Numbered from the stretch's first letter, positions 42,456 to 52,948 are shown. The stretch is 64,000 bases of DNA from Notospermus geniculatus (GCA_002633025.1 NMRB01001523.1:53927-117926), one strand, 5' to 3'. Notes: generated by a model not told the origin, from the sequence alone. Translations and numbers: made by a program.

Positions 42456-43389
42456 AATTGTGGGTAATCTTTGAAACGACGGCTCTGATCCCTACTAAAA
42501 ATATTCATGAATTCACCCTAGAAACACCCTTCAGGAACACGGCACAAGGACACCCAAGAAAACACCACGCAGGATGACAGGGTGTTTGTTGGGTTGTTCC
42601 AATGGTGTCCCAATGGGTGAAATGAGACAGTCCCACCTCACAGAGACACAGAGGTGTCCGAGTGTGGTGGGACATTAGAGGGTGTCCGTTTCTGGTGGGA
42701 CATATGGTGTGTCCGAAGGATTGAGGGAATATGTGCCCTTCGGAAGTATTCTTTGCCTTCCGAGGACACTAAAGAGAGTACCCCCTGTACCTCATAAAAA
42801 TGCTTGCATTCATTTTGAAAAGAATCTTGGTTTTTACAGAATCTGGAAAAAAAAAGTTTTTAAAAAAAAAGAAAGTTGTTTTTTGAAGAAAAAAACAGTT
42901 TTTTTCCATTTGGCATAAAAGAAAGTAGGTTTTTAAAAGAAACCAGTTTTTTTTTAAAAACTAGTTTTAAAAAAGCTCTTAAAAACAAGGTTTTTAGAGA
43001 AACAGGTTTAAAAAAACAAGTTTATTTAAAAAACAAGTTTATTTAAAAAACCTTTTTTTTTCAATAAAAAAACAGGTTTATTTGATTAAATGAACAAACG
43101 GCTTGCAAAAAATCTGTTTTTTCCTTTTATTGGACATATGGCGACTTGTATCAAAATAAACCAACTTTATTTTAAAAAGTAGGTTTCTTTTAAGAAAGGA
43201 TTTTTTGAATAAATGAACAGTTGGTAAAAAAAACAAGGTTTTTAAAAAAATTAGATTCTTTGCAATGGAGTAAAATGAACCTAGTTTTTTTTTAAATAAA
43301 AAAAAGTTTCTTAAAAACCTGGTTTATTTGATTAAATGAACAAACGGCTTTCCATAGGCTGCGCGCATCATCACTCATAGTAAAAAGCC
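42456..43389. repeat. Short-palindrome satellite stretch (TTTAAAAAACC type)
   Basis: From about 42830 to 43330 the sequence is made of AAAAACAGGTTTATTT-like words, a variant of the repeat at 44400 and 55740. AACAAACGGCTTGCAAA (43093) and AACAAACGGCTTTCCATAGG (43339) resemble the terminal words of that family. Positions 42540-42770 hold GGTGTCC words. Confidence 0.6.
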
Positions 43390-43734
43390 TGATTACGTCA
43401 CACCGGTGCTAGCCGATCTCCACTGGTTGCCAATTTACAAGCTATTGAATATAAGGTTCTTGTGCATACTTACCGTGCTCCTGTTAACAATATTGCGCCA
43501 GACTACATCTGTGAAATGCTCAATCTATACCGGCCCTCTCGGTCACTGAGGTCATGCGACCAGCGGCAGTTGGTTGTGCCTCGTACCAAGTCTCGTTATG
43601 GAGCCCGGTCATTTTATGCCGCTGCTCCTCACCTCTGGAACCAGCTACCGCTGGCCCTTCGGCAGATCGACGGGCTGGATAGATTCAAGAGAGCATTAAA
43701 AACCGATATTTTTATTGATGAATATGGTGTCTAA
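43390..43734 (+). pseudogene. LINE reverse-transcriptase C-terminal fragment
   Basis: The stretch reads TPVLADLHWLPI then (after a small deletion and frame change) YKVLVHTYRA-type sequence, YICEMLNLYRPSRSLRSCD, VPRTKSRYGARSFYAAAPHL and WNQLP. This is the standard end of many invertebrate LINE polyproteins and terminates at 43734. It is a different family from the LINE at 29.9-35.8 kb. Confidence 0.8.
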
Positions 43735-44394
43735 GCCTTCCCAGTCCTATCAGGCGTGGATTTAGGGGGGCGCGCGCCCCCGATTTTCTGCAGGCCATAA
43801 TTTTTTCAAACATAATTTTCCGCGGCACACTACAAATGCCGCGCACTCCGCTTCCCGCCATATGTACACAGGCCCCACGTGCATACACATCACAATCCCG
43901 TGCCCAATCCCCGAGTGATTGCCCTTGAAGCCGCGCTTCAGAAAAGATAAAGAGGAGTGCGGAGTACCGTGACACAATCTGCTGACTATGCGAAGGCTGT
44001 GTGCTGAGCATGGCGGAGAAACGAAAACAGCAACTTACTTAAAGTTTGTTCGACAGCTTTTAAAGAAAATAAGGTTTGCACGCCTTATTTCTAAGGGCCG
44101 ATTTAATAGCTAAGCTAACCATTGGTTCCACCAAAAATAGATAGGCATGCGAAAAGTGAACAACTAAATTTTCACCAGAAAGCCCTGTTTGGATGGATAG
44201 TAAGCGCTACTAGTATACAGAGCTTCGAAAACGGGGCTTTAAATAAACCCGAGACCTGATGAAGGCTCGGTAGGGTCGAAAGCTTGTCTCAATATGCCTT
44301 TTTACACGGTGCCGGTGCGTTCCGGATCAAGACTAGATCGATGAGGGTTCGGTTATTTTTCCCCGTGTAAAAGCGAAACAACTGACCACCTATG
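43735..44394. other. Spacer with a hAT-type end and a hammerhead-like stretch
   Basis: Near 43751 CAGGCGTGGATTTAGGGGGG resembles hAT-type termini. At 44251-44290 a CTGATGA ... GAAA stretch is found (see its own entry). No exon is supported. Confidence 0.45.
44251..44290 (+). ncRNA. Hammerhead-like motif, possibly from a Penelope-like terminal repeat
   Basis: CTGATGA (44256-44262), a GGCTC/GGGTC stem with loop GGTA (44264-44277) and GAAA (44278-44281) match the core order of a hammerhead. Flanking GAGAC and GTCTC can pair, but a proper stem III with a cleavage triplet is not convincing, so activity is doubtful. Confidence 0.3.
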
Positions 44395-44850
44395 GCAAGC
44401 CGATTGTCCAATAAGTCTACCTAGTTTTTAGGCCAGAAACTTAGTTTCTGTGGCTAAAAACACAGTTTCTAGGAGTTGAAAACTTAGTTTCTACGAGTTA
44501 ACTTGGTCTTTTGCTGTCAAAAACTAGGTTTATATGATAAAAACTTAGTTTTTATCATAAAAACCTGGTTTTTACGAGGAGAACTAGTCTTTATGGATTA
44601 AAGGATAGGTTTCGACATTTGAGGGGGAAAAACTAAGTTTTGTAAAAATAACCTATACTTTACACAAACCCTTCCTTTAGCGTCAGAAACTAAGTTTTTA
44701 TCAATAATCATAGTCTTTATCGATAAAAACCAAGTTTCTATCACAATAACTGTCTCTTTATCGCTAAAAACTAAGTTTCTATCGCAAAAAACTGTGTCTT
44801 TGTGGCTAAAAACTAAGTTTCTATACATTATTGGACAAACGGCTTGCCAG
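44395..44850. mobile_element. Short-palindrome element, AAACTAAGTTT type
   Basis: The left end is TGGCAAGCCGATTGTCCAAT and the right end ATTGGACAAACGGCTTGCCA. The interior is a string of AAAACTTAGTTTTT words in different phases. It is the same design as 55735-56721. Confidence 0.75.
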
Positions 44851-45804
44851 AACTGTGTATTTAGGCCTATAGCTAAAGTTTCTATCGTAACAACTCCCTC
44901 TTTAGGCCTAAAAACCTCTAAATGGAAGGTTCTATGTTAGATTCAGTGAGATATTAGCCTGTTGGCTGGTAATGATTAAGAACAACTGTGTGTCATGTAG
45001 AATTTGTCCTCTTTCGCTGGTTGCCTTGAGTAGTCTCAGCTGCAGCCTCCAAGTAGGCACTAGGCCCAGGTAGTTAGTTGTCCTTCCCCTTGGTGGAGCC
45101 ACCAGTTTTGAAGTCACATCCTCCTGTTTAGAGTCACATGGTTCCCTTCTTCTGTTATGTATTCATGTGTTGTAAGGTGAATATTTGTTTTATCTTTGTA
45201 GTTCTTACGTGCTCTGTGGCACGGATGGACAGCTATGATGACCCAATGTTGAATAATGACAAACGATAAGGAACAACCAACCTACGTCAACTCAATTTAT
45301 CGATCAAAGCCGCCACAGGCTGTTTACGATAAAATCATTTTTCCAGAAAAAATTTTAATTGGGGCAGTCTACTTCATACATAATTAGGCCTACTCACTAA
45401 TTATTGAAGGTAAATGATGATTAGATGTTTCAGTTTACAGCCACAAGCTGACTTGATCTCAAATGGCTAAAAAATTACCTATTGACGTTAATACCACTGA
45501 ATAAAGGTAACGTTGAAAAAGGTGGTTGATCGTCAACATGTTTCAACTGCTCACATACTAAGCGTCCAAACTGGCTGTTACTGTGATGCAAGTCCAAGTC
45601 TGTCTTTAGTGAATTGTCATCATTTTTCACCATTCAAAGTTTGGATCGCCGACAAGAGGGAGGAGAGACGACGTAAGTGTGCATATTATTATAAACAACT
45701 GGTCGCGCTTGCCAGTTCCCTACTTTTGTCAGGATAAATTCTCGATGCAGTAAAACATATTGGGAATTGAATACTAAAGGTAACAGATGGAAGTGATTCT
45801 ATAG
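44851..45804. other. Upstream region of the second GPCR
   Basis: No coding exon is seen. A GTAAGT donor at 45673, with an acceptor-like TCTATAG before 45805, could join a 5' UTR exon to the GPCR coding exon. Otherwise the stretch is unremarkable. Confidence 0.4.
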
Positions 45805-45864
45805 GTGGGTATATCTAAGGTTGCACAACTTCAGTCAACTCAGCTAACAACGGAAGCTATAACC

Positions 45865-47029
45865 ATGAAAACTACGACCAGTACAGCAGCCCCGGTAATC
45901 CGCGCCGTCAGATGTCTGTCAGGCTACAATATGAGATCTTTAAGCAGCTCAAGGCGGTACATCCGACTCATTCTACAAGTTCACTTGACTCTAATCATTG
46001 TGCCTCTCGGCCTGGTAGGAAATTGTCTATCCTTTATAGTACTAGGCCGTGAGAGGCCATATACGTCAAACTCGATTCTTCTTAGAGCTATGGCTGTTGC
46101 AGACAGCGCAGCTTTATTAGGAGATATTTTACGGAATACCATGCTACAAATACATTATTTTATTGTTCTGGTTAACCCATACATTGAATTTTATAATATT
46201 GCCTATCGCCTTAGTTTCACACGGTCCGTTTCAAGAACTGTATCTATCTACTTGACTGTCTGCATCGCAGTAGAACGATTTATCGCAGTGTGTAGACCAT
46301 TAAAAGCGGCGTCCATTTGTACAAACAAGAATGCGTATATAACAATCGGACTTGTTTTTGTTTGTTCCTTTGTGTATCGCTTTCCACTTTTGTTTACATA
46401 CGAAGTCAGCTATCGCTATGATGCTTGCGTCAAGAGACTAAGGGCCGTATGCACGGGTCACACTTTCACTAAAGTCTGACTTTTCGTAATGCTTGAAGCA
46501 TAGAGAAAGTCTAACTTAAGCTATACTTAAGGCTAAAGTGCCATCCGTGAATACGGCCCTAAGACCAGTAAAGGTTTACAGTGAGATGGGAAACAACATA
46601 CACTACAGATCACTCTACAGAAATGGTCTTGCAATTGTTGTGAGCGTATGTGTACCCATCACGACTCTAGTCATCATCACATATTCCATTTTGACAACAC
46701 TCAAAGCCTCCAGAAAGAACGGTATAACGACACGTACAGGGAAGGGTATCAAAGGAGGTATTTCGGCCACGAAAAGGGTAATGGCAGTAGTTATCGTTTA
46801 TGTAATCCTAGAATCACCAGGAGCTGTCTTCGAAATTATTTACATCCTTCATTATTACACCCCCTTGTCAGCTGACCGTAGTTGGAGAGACCCATTTTAT
46901 TCCGTAGCTCGCTTTCTGTCCCTTTTGAACCGTTTCATTAATTTATTTATTTATTGTGCGACTGGGCAACGATTTCGGAGAGGTCTGGTGGAACTATTTT
47001 GTCGTAAAAGACACAATGAACAACGATAA
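45865..47029 (+). pseudogene. Rhodopsin-type GPCR interrupted by a MITE
   Basis: From the ATG at 45865 the frame gives TM1 (VHLTLIIVPLGLVGNCLSFI, GN pair), TM2 (LLRAMAVADSAALLGD), TM3 ending TVCIAVERFIAVCRPLKA (ERF at the DRY site) and TM4, up to codon 46440. The frame is then broken by the element at 46442-46559 with its TAA duplication (121 bp added, a frame shift and a stop at 46479). TM5 (AIVVSVCVPITTLVIITYSI), TM6 (VMAVVIVYVILESPGAVFEI) and TM7 (LLNRFINLFIYCATGQRFRR) follow in the other frame to the stop at 47029. Removing 121 bases restores one frame of 348 codons including the stop. The TM7 style matches FMRFamide-receptor-like peptide GPCRs. As read, the allele is inactive unless the insert is spliced out. 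Confidence 0.85.
46442..46559. mobile_element. 118-bp Harbinger-type MITE inside the GPCR
   Basis: The ends are GGGCCGTATGCACGG and CCGTGAATACGGCCC. TAA is duplicated on both sides (46439-46441 and 46560-46562). Inner arms contain AAAGTCTGACTTT-like words. Elements of the same style lie at 38270 and 48419. Confidence 0.9.
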
Positions 47030-47033
47030 AAAT

Positions 47034-48260
47034 AAAACAAAACAAGCCTAACGGCAACAACGGTTCGCTGGCATGAGGCCGAGGGGCATTGTAACATCAG
47101 TCAGCGCCACCATCGATGGCCAGAAAAACCAGGCTTGTCTGGCCATGCTTATCAGGAAGTTGTTATTATTGGAAGCCACGAGCATCCTATTAAAGATGTC
47201 CTACTTGTGCCTTGTATAAGATAGTGTAATATACGTGTATAGACATGAATATCACATTTTGGATTTGCTCGTTTCTTTGGTTCTATAAATGTCCTACTTT
47301 CCCCTGAGTACTTGTACTTTCCTAGTCGACTTGGTGAGACCAGGCGCCTATGGCAAGCGGATTGTCCAGTTGTTCAAAAAACCTATATTTTTGCAATAAA
47401 ACTTAGTTTTATGCTTAGAAAATTTAGTTTTTGTGGATAAAATATAGGTTTTTTGACAAAAACTAAGTTTTTCTCCTAAAAAAACTGTTGGTGAGCTGGC
47501 CTTGAGGCATTCTCACCACTAAAATCATCACACTTTAAAAGTGGGTCAATTTTTCGCCTCCATTTTCTCCTTTTCCATTCACGTAATCTACTGATTATCG
47601 ACGCAATAGCTCATCATTTGGCATGAAGTTGTGTCCCCTGCTAAGCAATTTGAATAATATAATCGGCTTGGTGCTTTTTGGACGATTTTTGGACCAAATG
47701 ACGAGATTATTTAGGATCATTTTCATGCGGGTCCTCTGTCCTCGAGTCCTATTGTACTGTAGGCCTATAGCGGAGCGGCTGTAACAGGCAGGGGACCAGG
47801 TGTTGCACAGTAAAAATGGGTGGACATTCTTTTCATCACTTGAGAAATTAGACCCATTGTGATACCTTTTCTAACCCTTCATTAGGTAAGCCACTATACT
47901 TCAACTCATTCTTTCATGTGTACCAACAACTTCCATGCTTAATTGATAACTAAGATAATTCAAATACTTGGACATTTCCACAGTCTCGTTGGCCACATTT
48001 CCTGACTGCTCATACACTACATCGATCGTATGTTCATGGATGAACCAGGTCACGGTAATAAACATATAGTAGCATAGGTAGCATAGTATTCAGGTCTCAC
48101 CACACAGGGGAAAGTAGGACATCTTACTCAGATACAGACAAGCCTGGTTTCTCTGGCCATCGATGGTGGCGCTGACTGATAGACCTATTTAAGGTACATT
48201 AGGCCTGTGCCCCTCGCCCTCATGCCAGCGAACCGTTGTTGCCATTTGGCTTGTTTTTAT
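47034..48260. mobile_element. Foldback element with GCCTAACGGCAACAACGG ends
   Basis: GGCAACAACGGTTCGCTGGC at about 47052 is inverted at about 48225-48245. Further inverted pairs are GCGCCACCATCGATGGCCAG (47105 against 48160) and GTCCTACTTTCCCCTG against CAGGGGAAAGTAGGAC. A partial short-palindrome element (from 47353) lies between the arms on the left. The region includes the 3' flank of the GPCR. Confidence 0.65.
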
Positions 48261-48418
48261 CATAAACTTATATTTTTACAATAAAACCTGTTGTTTTGCA
48301 ATAAAATATAAGTTTTTCAATCATCAGCATAAAACTCAGTTTTTGTCCAAAAATGCTAGTTTTTCGGCAATTTCTGGAGAAACAGCCAAGAAACATATAT
48401 GCTTTAAAAACCTGGGAC

Positions 48419-48553
48419 CTTATTCACAAAGCTCCCGTAACTTTAAGGGTACTCAAATCCTTTGTCAGGCTGATAGTGAACAATAGGTTGTCCGCAAAAG
48501 GACAATAGTTTGCGCACTCCCGTAAGTTACGAGAGCTTCGTGAATAAGGTCCC
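48419..48553. mobile_element. Hairpin MITE with GGGACCTTATTCAC ends
   Basis: GGGACCTTATTCACAAAGCTC and GAGCTTCGTGAATAAGGTCCC are its ends; CCTGG/CTGG flanks suggest a 3-bp CTG-type duplication. The interior has CCCGTAACTT/AAGTTACGGG-like arms. Confidence 0.7.
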
Positions 48554-48762
48554 TGGTTTTATGGGGAAAAAAACTTTGCTTTTCTTCAATAAAACCAGTA
48601 TTTTTGTGGAAAATGTAGGTTTCTTGAATAACTGGACAAACGGCGCACAAAAACGACGTTTTTATAACGGAACATATATTTTCTACCTCGTCCCATGTAC
48701 ACGATTTTTTGTCACACTGGGACGAGGATACGGAACCTGGGCCCCATGGGTCATGATGTGTA

Positions 48763-49748
48763 CAGGGTGTTTAAAAAAAAGTACATTTAGAAAATTGTCT
48801 CCCAGATAGTAGTTTTAATAGTTTTCAGAAATCTCTTATCTGGTTTCAGTAGACCTTGGTCTCTTCCTTTGTTTGCCATCATATCAATCATTATTGGTTC
48901 CGCATGAGCGAGCACAGGCGATTTACTTGTTTCAACATTGAAATGGTTGCGCAGGGATGTGAAAGGGTTAAAACAGAATTACTCACCATGGTTGTAAAAT
49001 GTGGACATGTGCTTTGTATCTCCTAAACTCCCAAACAAATTCCATTAACCCATTACCCTCCACAGGCCCACGAACTTGGGACCTTGAATTCGACCTCCTT
49101 CATGTCCTTATGAAAATGACAACACAATGGTTCAAGAAGTCAATGGCAGATGGAAATGAAGACACTACACCTTACATTTCAAGTAAGTGTAACTGCTGAG
49201 GTTGATGGCTTGAGGCAAGATCCGGCAATGATTACGTAGACGAGCTGTTCACGCCATGCCCGGAGAGCTCAAGTGTGTGTGGAGCGAAATGGTGGGCACG
49301 TGGAGGACTAAAATGTGCACTTGTGATGTTAAACCGATCATGAACCTTAATGCCTGCACAATGAAAGATTGATTTCCATGGAGCCATTGTCTTCTTGTCA
49401 CTTTAATCAGAAAGGTCAAATGCGAGGTCCAATGTTTGTGGGCTTGTGGAGGGTGATGGGTTAATGGAATTTGTTTGGGAGTTTAGGAGATACAAAGCAC
49501 ATGTCCACATTTTACAACCACGGCGAGTAATTCTGTTTTAACTCTTTCACATCCGTGCGCAAGCCATTTCAAAGTTGGAACAAATAAATCGCCTGTGCTC
49601 GCTCATCCGGAACCGATAATGGTTGATATGATGGCAAACAAAGGAAGAGACCAAGGTCTACTGAAACCAGATAAAAGATTTCTGAAAACTAATAAAACTA
49701 CTATCTGGGAGGCAATTTTCTAAATGTATACTTTTTTGAAACACCCTG
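48763..49748. mobile_element. Tc1/mariner-like foldback element with long TIRs
   Basis: The ends CAGGGTGTTTAAAAAAAAGT and complement are flanked by TA on both sides (48761-48762 and 49749-49750). The homologous repeat copy at 56252-56262 reads ATGATGTACATGG without an insert, so TA was the target. The TIRs are about 330 bp (48763-49095 against 49420-49748). No transposase is present. The non-repeated centre contains an exon-like frame (see next entry). Confidence 0.8.
49066..49187 (+). other. Exon-like frame inside the TA-flanked element
   Basis: An acceptor (CATTACCCTCCACAG) and a donor (TTTCAA|GTAAGTG) bound an open frame containing EFDLLHVLMKMTTQWFKKSM and ADGNEDTTPYIS. The composition is protein-like, but I do not recognise it. 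It could be a captured host exon or part of a lost transposase gene. Confidence 0.35.
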
Positions 49749-49852
49749 TATGGTTGCAGGCACAGCACTACTGGGGACGGGTATTTCGCAACCTCGTCCC
49801 GGCGAAATCATCTTGGTCAGTGGGGTCGAGGTTTAAAAAGGTAGTTTCCATA

Positions 49853-50616
49853 ATGAAATGTCCAGGGACATTGTGCTCACCTCTGTGACAGAGTAAGGAA
49901 GTGTGACTATCCTGGTGAATGATTAGTGTAGATACGATAAAGCAGTATGAGGCATAGGTTGAAGTCCATTTTACAAGATGGCTGCCTGGCGGCCATATTT
50001 GACGTCCAATCTAACCGAAATTTGCCATCCATTTAAAGGTTACCTAGATACATGTTTTGGCAAGGTTATAACATCCCACCTACTCCTATTTTATGAGATA
50101 CGGGTCAAAGTCGTTTTTTCAAGATGGCTTCCTGGCAGCCATATTTGAAGTCCGATAGGGTCGAAATTTGGTGCACTTGTAGAGGGTGGCAAGATATATC
50201 TTCACATCAAATCAAAACATTCTATGTCAAATAGCCACGAAATGTGCCACCAAACAGTGGAATTTTGAACTTTGGCCTCTGTGACCTTGAAAAGTGGGTT
50301 AAATCGAAAACCCGGGATTTATGTGATGTTGTCTCATCAGAGCAACCCACCATCAAAATTTCATGATTCTAGCTAGCAGCGTTCAGGAGATATGGCCAAA
50401 AGGTTTTCGCAAAGCGCCCCCTACAGGCCAGAGTGTAAAACTAGCAGCACCAAGTTTCGGTCCAGAGATAGTTTTTACCGTAGGGTAACTGTACACCAAG
50501 TTTCAAGTTTCTAAGCCTAGCGGTTTAGAAATGTGCCACCCCTGTTGACGACGAAGGACAACCACATACGACGGACGACACGCCATAAGAAAAGCTCACC
50601 TCTGTGAGGTGAGCTA
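49853..50616 (-). mobile_element. Helentron/HINE-like element with readable empty site
   Basis: On the minus strand it starts TAGCTCACCTCACAGAGGTGAGCT and ends with GGTGAGCAC, the palindrome AATGTCCCTGGACATT and TTTCAT. Compared with the uninterrupted repeat at about 56291-56305 (minus: CTAGTTTTTATGGAAAC), the insert sits between two T's and no target bases are duplicated. The 3' palindrome differs in sequence from that of 6951-7860 but has the same size and position. Confidence 0.7.
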
Positions 50617-50722
50617 AAAACTAGGTTTTTGTCAAAAACCTACTTTTTATGGCATAAAACTTGGTTTTATTAAAAAACTTGGTTTTTGACTGATAAACTT
50701 AGTTTTATGGAATAACTGGACA

Positions 50723-50945
50723 TAAGGTACTTTAACATTACCCAGTTTGAAATCCGTGCCATTTTCCAACTGCATACGTACCACAACCTCGGGCGCAGGT
50801 GAAAAATGACGCGGATTTTAAACTGGGTAATGTTAAGGTACCTTATTTGTACCCATGACGATCATGGGTAACAAAAAGGATTACCCAGGATTACCCTGGG
50901 TAATAATGAGGTGAACCCAGGACGACATTAACCGATTCAGCTCAA
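50723..50945. mobile_element. Shortened relative of the 2962 MITE
   Basis: The stretch contains CTTTAACATTACCCAGTTTG, ACAACCTCGGGCGCA and AACTGGGTAATGTTAAGGTA through GACGACATTAACCGATTCAG, as in 3108-3600, but without the outer GGCCCCGATTACATAG ends. Confidence 0.7.
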
Positions 50946-50988
50946 GTTAGGCCCATGTTGAACTCAGCTTGGCGTATTTCCGTGAAAT

Positions 50989-51167
50989 CAGAGTATAGAG
51001 GCTATGCACGTGACGTCATCAGCGAGGTGACGCCATGTTGGATGGAACGTTGTGACATGCTGACGCAGTGCATCTGACCACGTGCTCCGTCCATTTTCCA
51101 TCCAACACGTGGCGTCATACCCATTGATGACGTCATTTGATGACGTCAGTGCATAGCCTCTATACAG
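50989..51167. mobile_element. Hairpin MITE with TATAGAGGCTATGCAC ends
   Basis: The arms TATAGAGGCTATGCACGTGAC and GTCAGTGCATAGCCTCTATA enclose inner arms with TTGGATGGAACG/CGTCCATTTTCCATCCAA-like words. The hairpin contains several TGACGTCA sites. Confidence 0.75.
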
Positions 51168-51277
51168 AGATGGAATCAGACATGGGGCACGAATATCAGC
51201 TGTTGTTATGAGTAGGCCTATATCACCAAGTTGCATCCTGTTAGATAATATTACAATATGAATGGTCACGTACTGTA

Positions 51278-52042
51278 AAGTGCACTGTAAATCTAAAGTG
51301 TTTAAAGTCTGAACACGAAACTAAACGGGAATATGCAACATATTTTAAACATCTAAACGCGTTTAGTTCTCCATATTCCAACGAAATAGATTAATGTGTT
51401 TCCATGACGACAAAAAATTATTAAACCGACTGATTTAGACTGAAAAAGTGACAAAAAAGCGTTGGAAGATGAAGGAAAAAAGTATAAAAAGGCACGCAGT
51501 AAAGAGTGAATAATACCGGCAGGCAGATTCGATCCAGGGCCCACCAACATGCATAATCTGGACCAACGCTCTAACCACTACGCCACTGGGGCTACACGCC
51601 CTGGCCTGGAATTTTTCTTTGGGTAACTCGGAAAACCTGTCTACTGTATTATTTCCTCCTGAACGTTAAAGCGTGAAGTTAGACCTGGAATAAGTTTATT
51701 CCACCTTTATGCATCTGATTTATATCTTTTATATCCTGGGGGAAAAAAATTCGCCGGCGGGAGATATAGCGAAACGACAAATTTGACCAATTCCACCCGA
51801 GCCGTGAACCAGCCCTAAACACGATGTTCAGGATTCCTTCATGTTTCGTGTTTAGGGGAAACTGAACGAGATGTTTATAAGTTAAACAAGACATTTACAA
51901 GACATTTAGATTTACTGTTTTCTAAATGCAGTGTTTAGGTCATCTGTTCATTTCTAATGGAAAACTAATCGCGTTTAGATGTTTAAAAAGTGTTGCATAT
52001 TCCCGTTTAGTTTCATGTTTAGACTTTAGATTTACAGTGCAA
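51278..52042. mobile_element. Foldback element with AACTAAACGGGAATATGCAAC arms
   Basis: GAAACTAAACGGGAATATGC at about 51317 is inverted at about 51995-52015, and TAAACATCTAAACGCGTTTAG at 51345 is inverted at about 51970. The interior includes a minus-strand tRNA-like sequence (51519-51596). Confidence 0.7.
51519..51596 (-). repeat. tRNA-like SINE head
   Basis: The minus strand reads AGTGGCGTAGTGGTTAGAGCG (A-box type) and GGATCGAATCTGCC (B box) at tRNA spacing, with a 5' start GTAGCCCC. The extra bases in the middle and mismatched arms argue against a working tRNA. Confidence 0.5.
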
Positions 52043-52294
52043 CAAATGAGATATTTCGGCATTTTAGGCAACAAGACGTATGTTTCTAGGCGGATAGAAC
52101 GCCTGTCCTGATGATATGTTCAGTTATATTCACGTAATATGTTAAGTTGTGTTTTGTTAAACACAAAACTAAACGCTAAACGCGTCACCTGGATTTACAG
52201 TGTGTAAACACAGTCAAGGACCTTGGTGTCATCTTCCAGACTGATGCTGGAGTACTGGTAGTCATGTAAACTTAATTGTAAATACTAGGGGCCA

Positions 52295-52525
52295 TCACGC
52301 CAAATAGCGGCAAAGCACGTGTCTCAGCTTCCTGGGGTGCATCCCATCCAGGGTTACATCCTGGTCTAACCACAAGTCATTTCTTAAAATTAGTTTACGG
52401 AAGAAGTAGGGCAAGCTGACGTTGGGAATGTTTGAACGTGGTAAGACGTTGTAAATGAAACATGTCAAAATACCATCTATGACGAAAATGAAGAAGGCAC
52501 CTGCGGGATCTTGCAGAAGCGGCGG
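52295..52525 (-). CDS. Unrecognised protein, terminal exon
   Basis: After acceptor TTTTTATTCCCAG, 76 codons in phase 0 read PPLLQDPAGAFFIFVIDG then ILTCFIYNVLPRSNIPNVSL and PYFFRKLILRNDLW, ending HPRKLRHVLCRYLA and a stop at 52295. It joins in phase to the exon at 52765-52948. The hydrophobic strands suggest a folded alpha/beta domain. I know no family with this sequence; the LRHVLCR end faintly resembles a BC-box/SOCS-type tail, but this is not enough for a call. Confidence 0.55.
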   Translation of the reverse strand, partial: PPLLQDPAGAFFIFVIDGILTCFIYNVLPRSNIPNVSLPYFFRKLILRNDLWLDQDVTLDGMHPRKLRHVLCRYLA

Positions 52526-52764
52526 CTGGGAATAAAAAAATAGTTACCGTATAAAAAAGAGTTTTTCCCCATTTTCAGTCATTTGGACGTCGGCGGATCC
52601 GAGAATTTGAAGAAAAGAGTTTATTTCTTTTCAATTTCGGAAAATACATCGTCGGCGGATCCGAGCACCACGGTTTTAAAAAGGCTGGCCTTAGGATTCT
52701 ACAACATGGGGGAGTACACAGGCATATTAAGAACAGGTCGAGCTTGTATGAAAACTTCACTTAC

Positions 52765-52948
52765 CTGAGGACAGTCTTCCCTTACTCCGTTGCCATACAC
52801 ATGAGGAATGTGGAGTCTCCCTGGCCCATGTGGCTTTGATTGTTTTTGAAGCGCGCCTCTAATGACCATGTCCATAAACCTGTCACAACTTGTAAACATG
52901 TGATGGCAATACAGCAGTATCAAGTGATGCTGGGTGACCTCAGTGTGG
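52765..52948 (-). CDS. Unrecognised protein, middle exon
   Basis: This 184-nt exon has acceptor GCCTATCAG and a strong donor CAG|GTAAGTG. Phase 2 in and phase 0 out agree with the neighbours at 54336-54520 and 52295-52525. It encodes HTEVTQHHLILLYCHHMFTS, then CDRFMDMVIRGAL, a basic/Gly-Pro linker (QKQSKPHGPGRL) and VYGNGVREDCPQ. The stretch MFTSCDRFMDMVIRG has the hydrophobic pattern of a RasGEF N-terminal (REM) helix pair, but this is weak. Confidence 0.6.

Larger units (their letters stand above)
47353..50712. mobile_element. Short-palindrome element copy 2, with several nested insertions
   Basis: The copy starts TGGCAAGCGGATTGTCCAGT at 47353 and ends in the ATGGAATAACTGGACAT word near 50712. 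Pieces of it align with 55735-56450, including the non-palindromic block TCCCATGTACA...GGGCCCATGGGTCATGATG. Between them sit a MITE (48419-48553), a TA-flanked foldback element (48763-49748) and a Helentron-like element (49853-50616). Confidence 0.65.

Noticed and set aside
51519-51596. Functional tRNA gene on the minus strand
   Set aside because: The middle is too long and the arms do not pair. It sits inside a foldback element.
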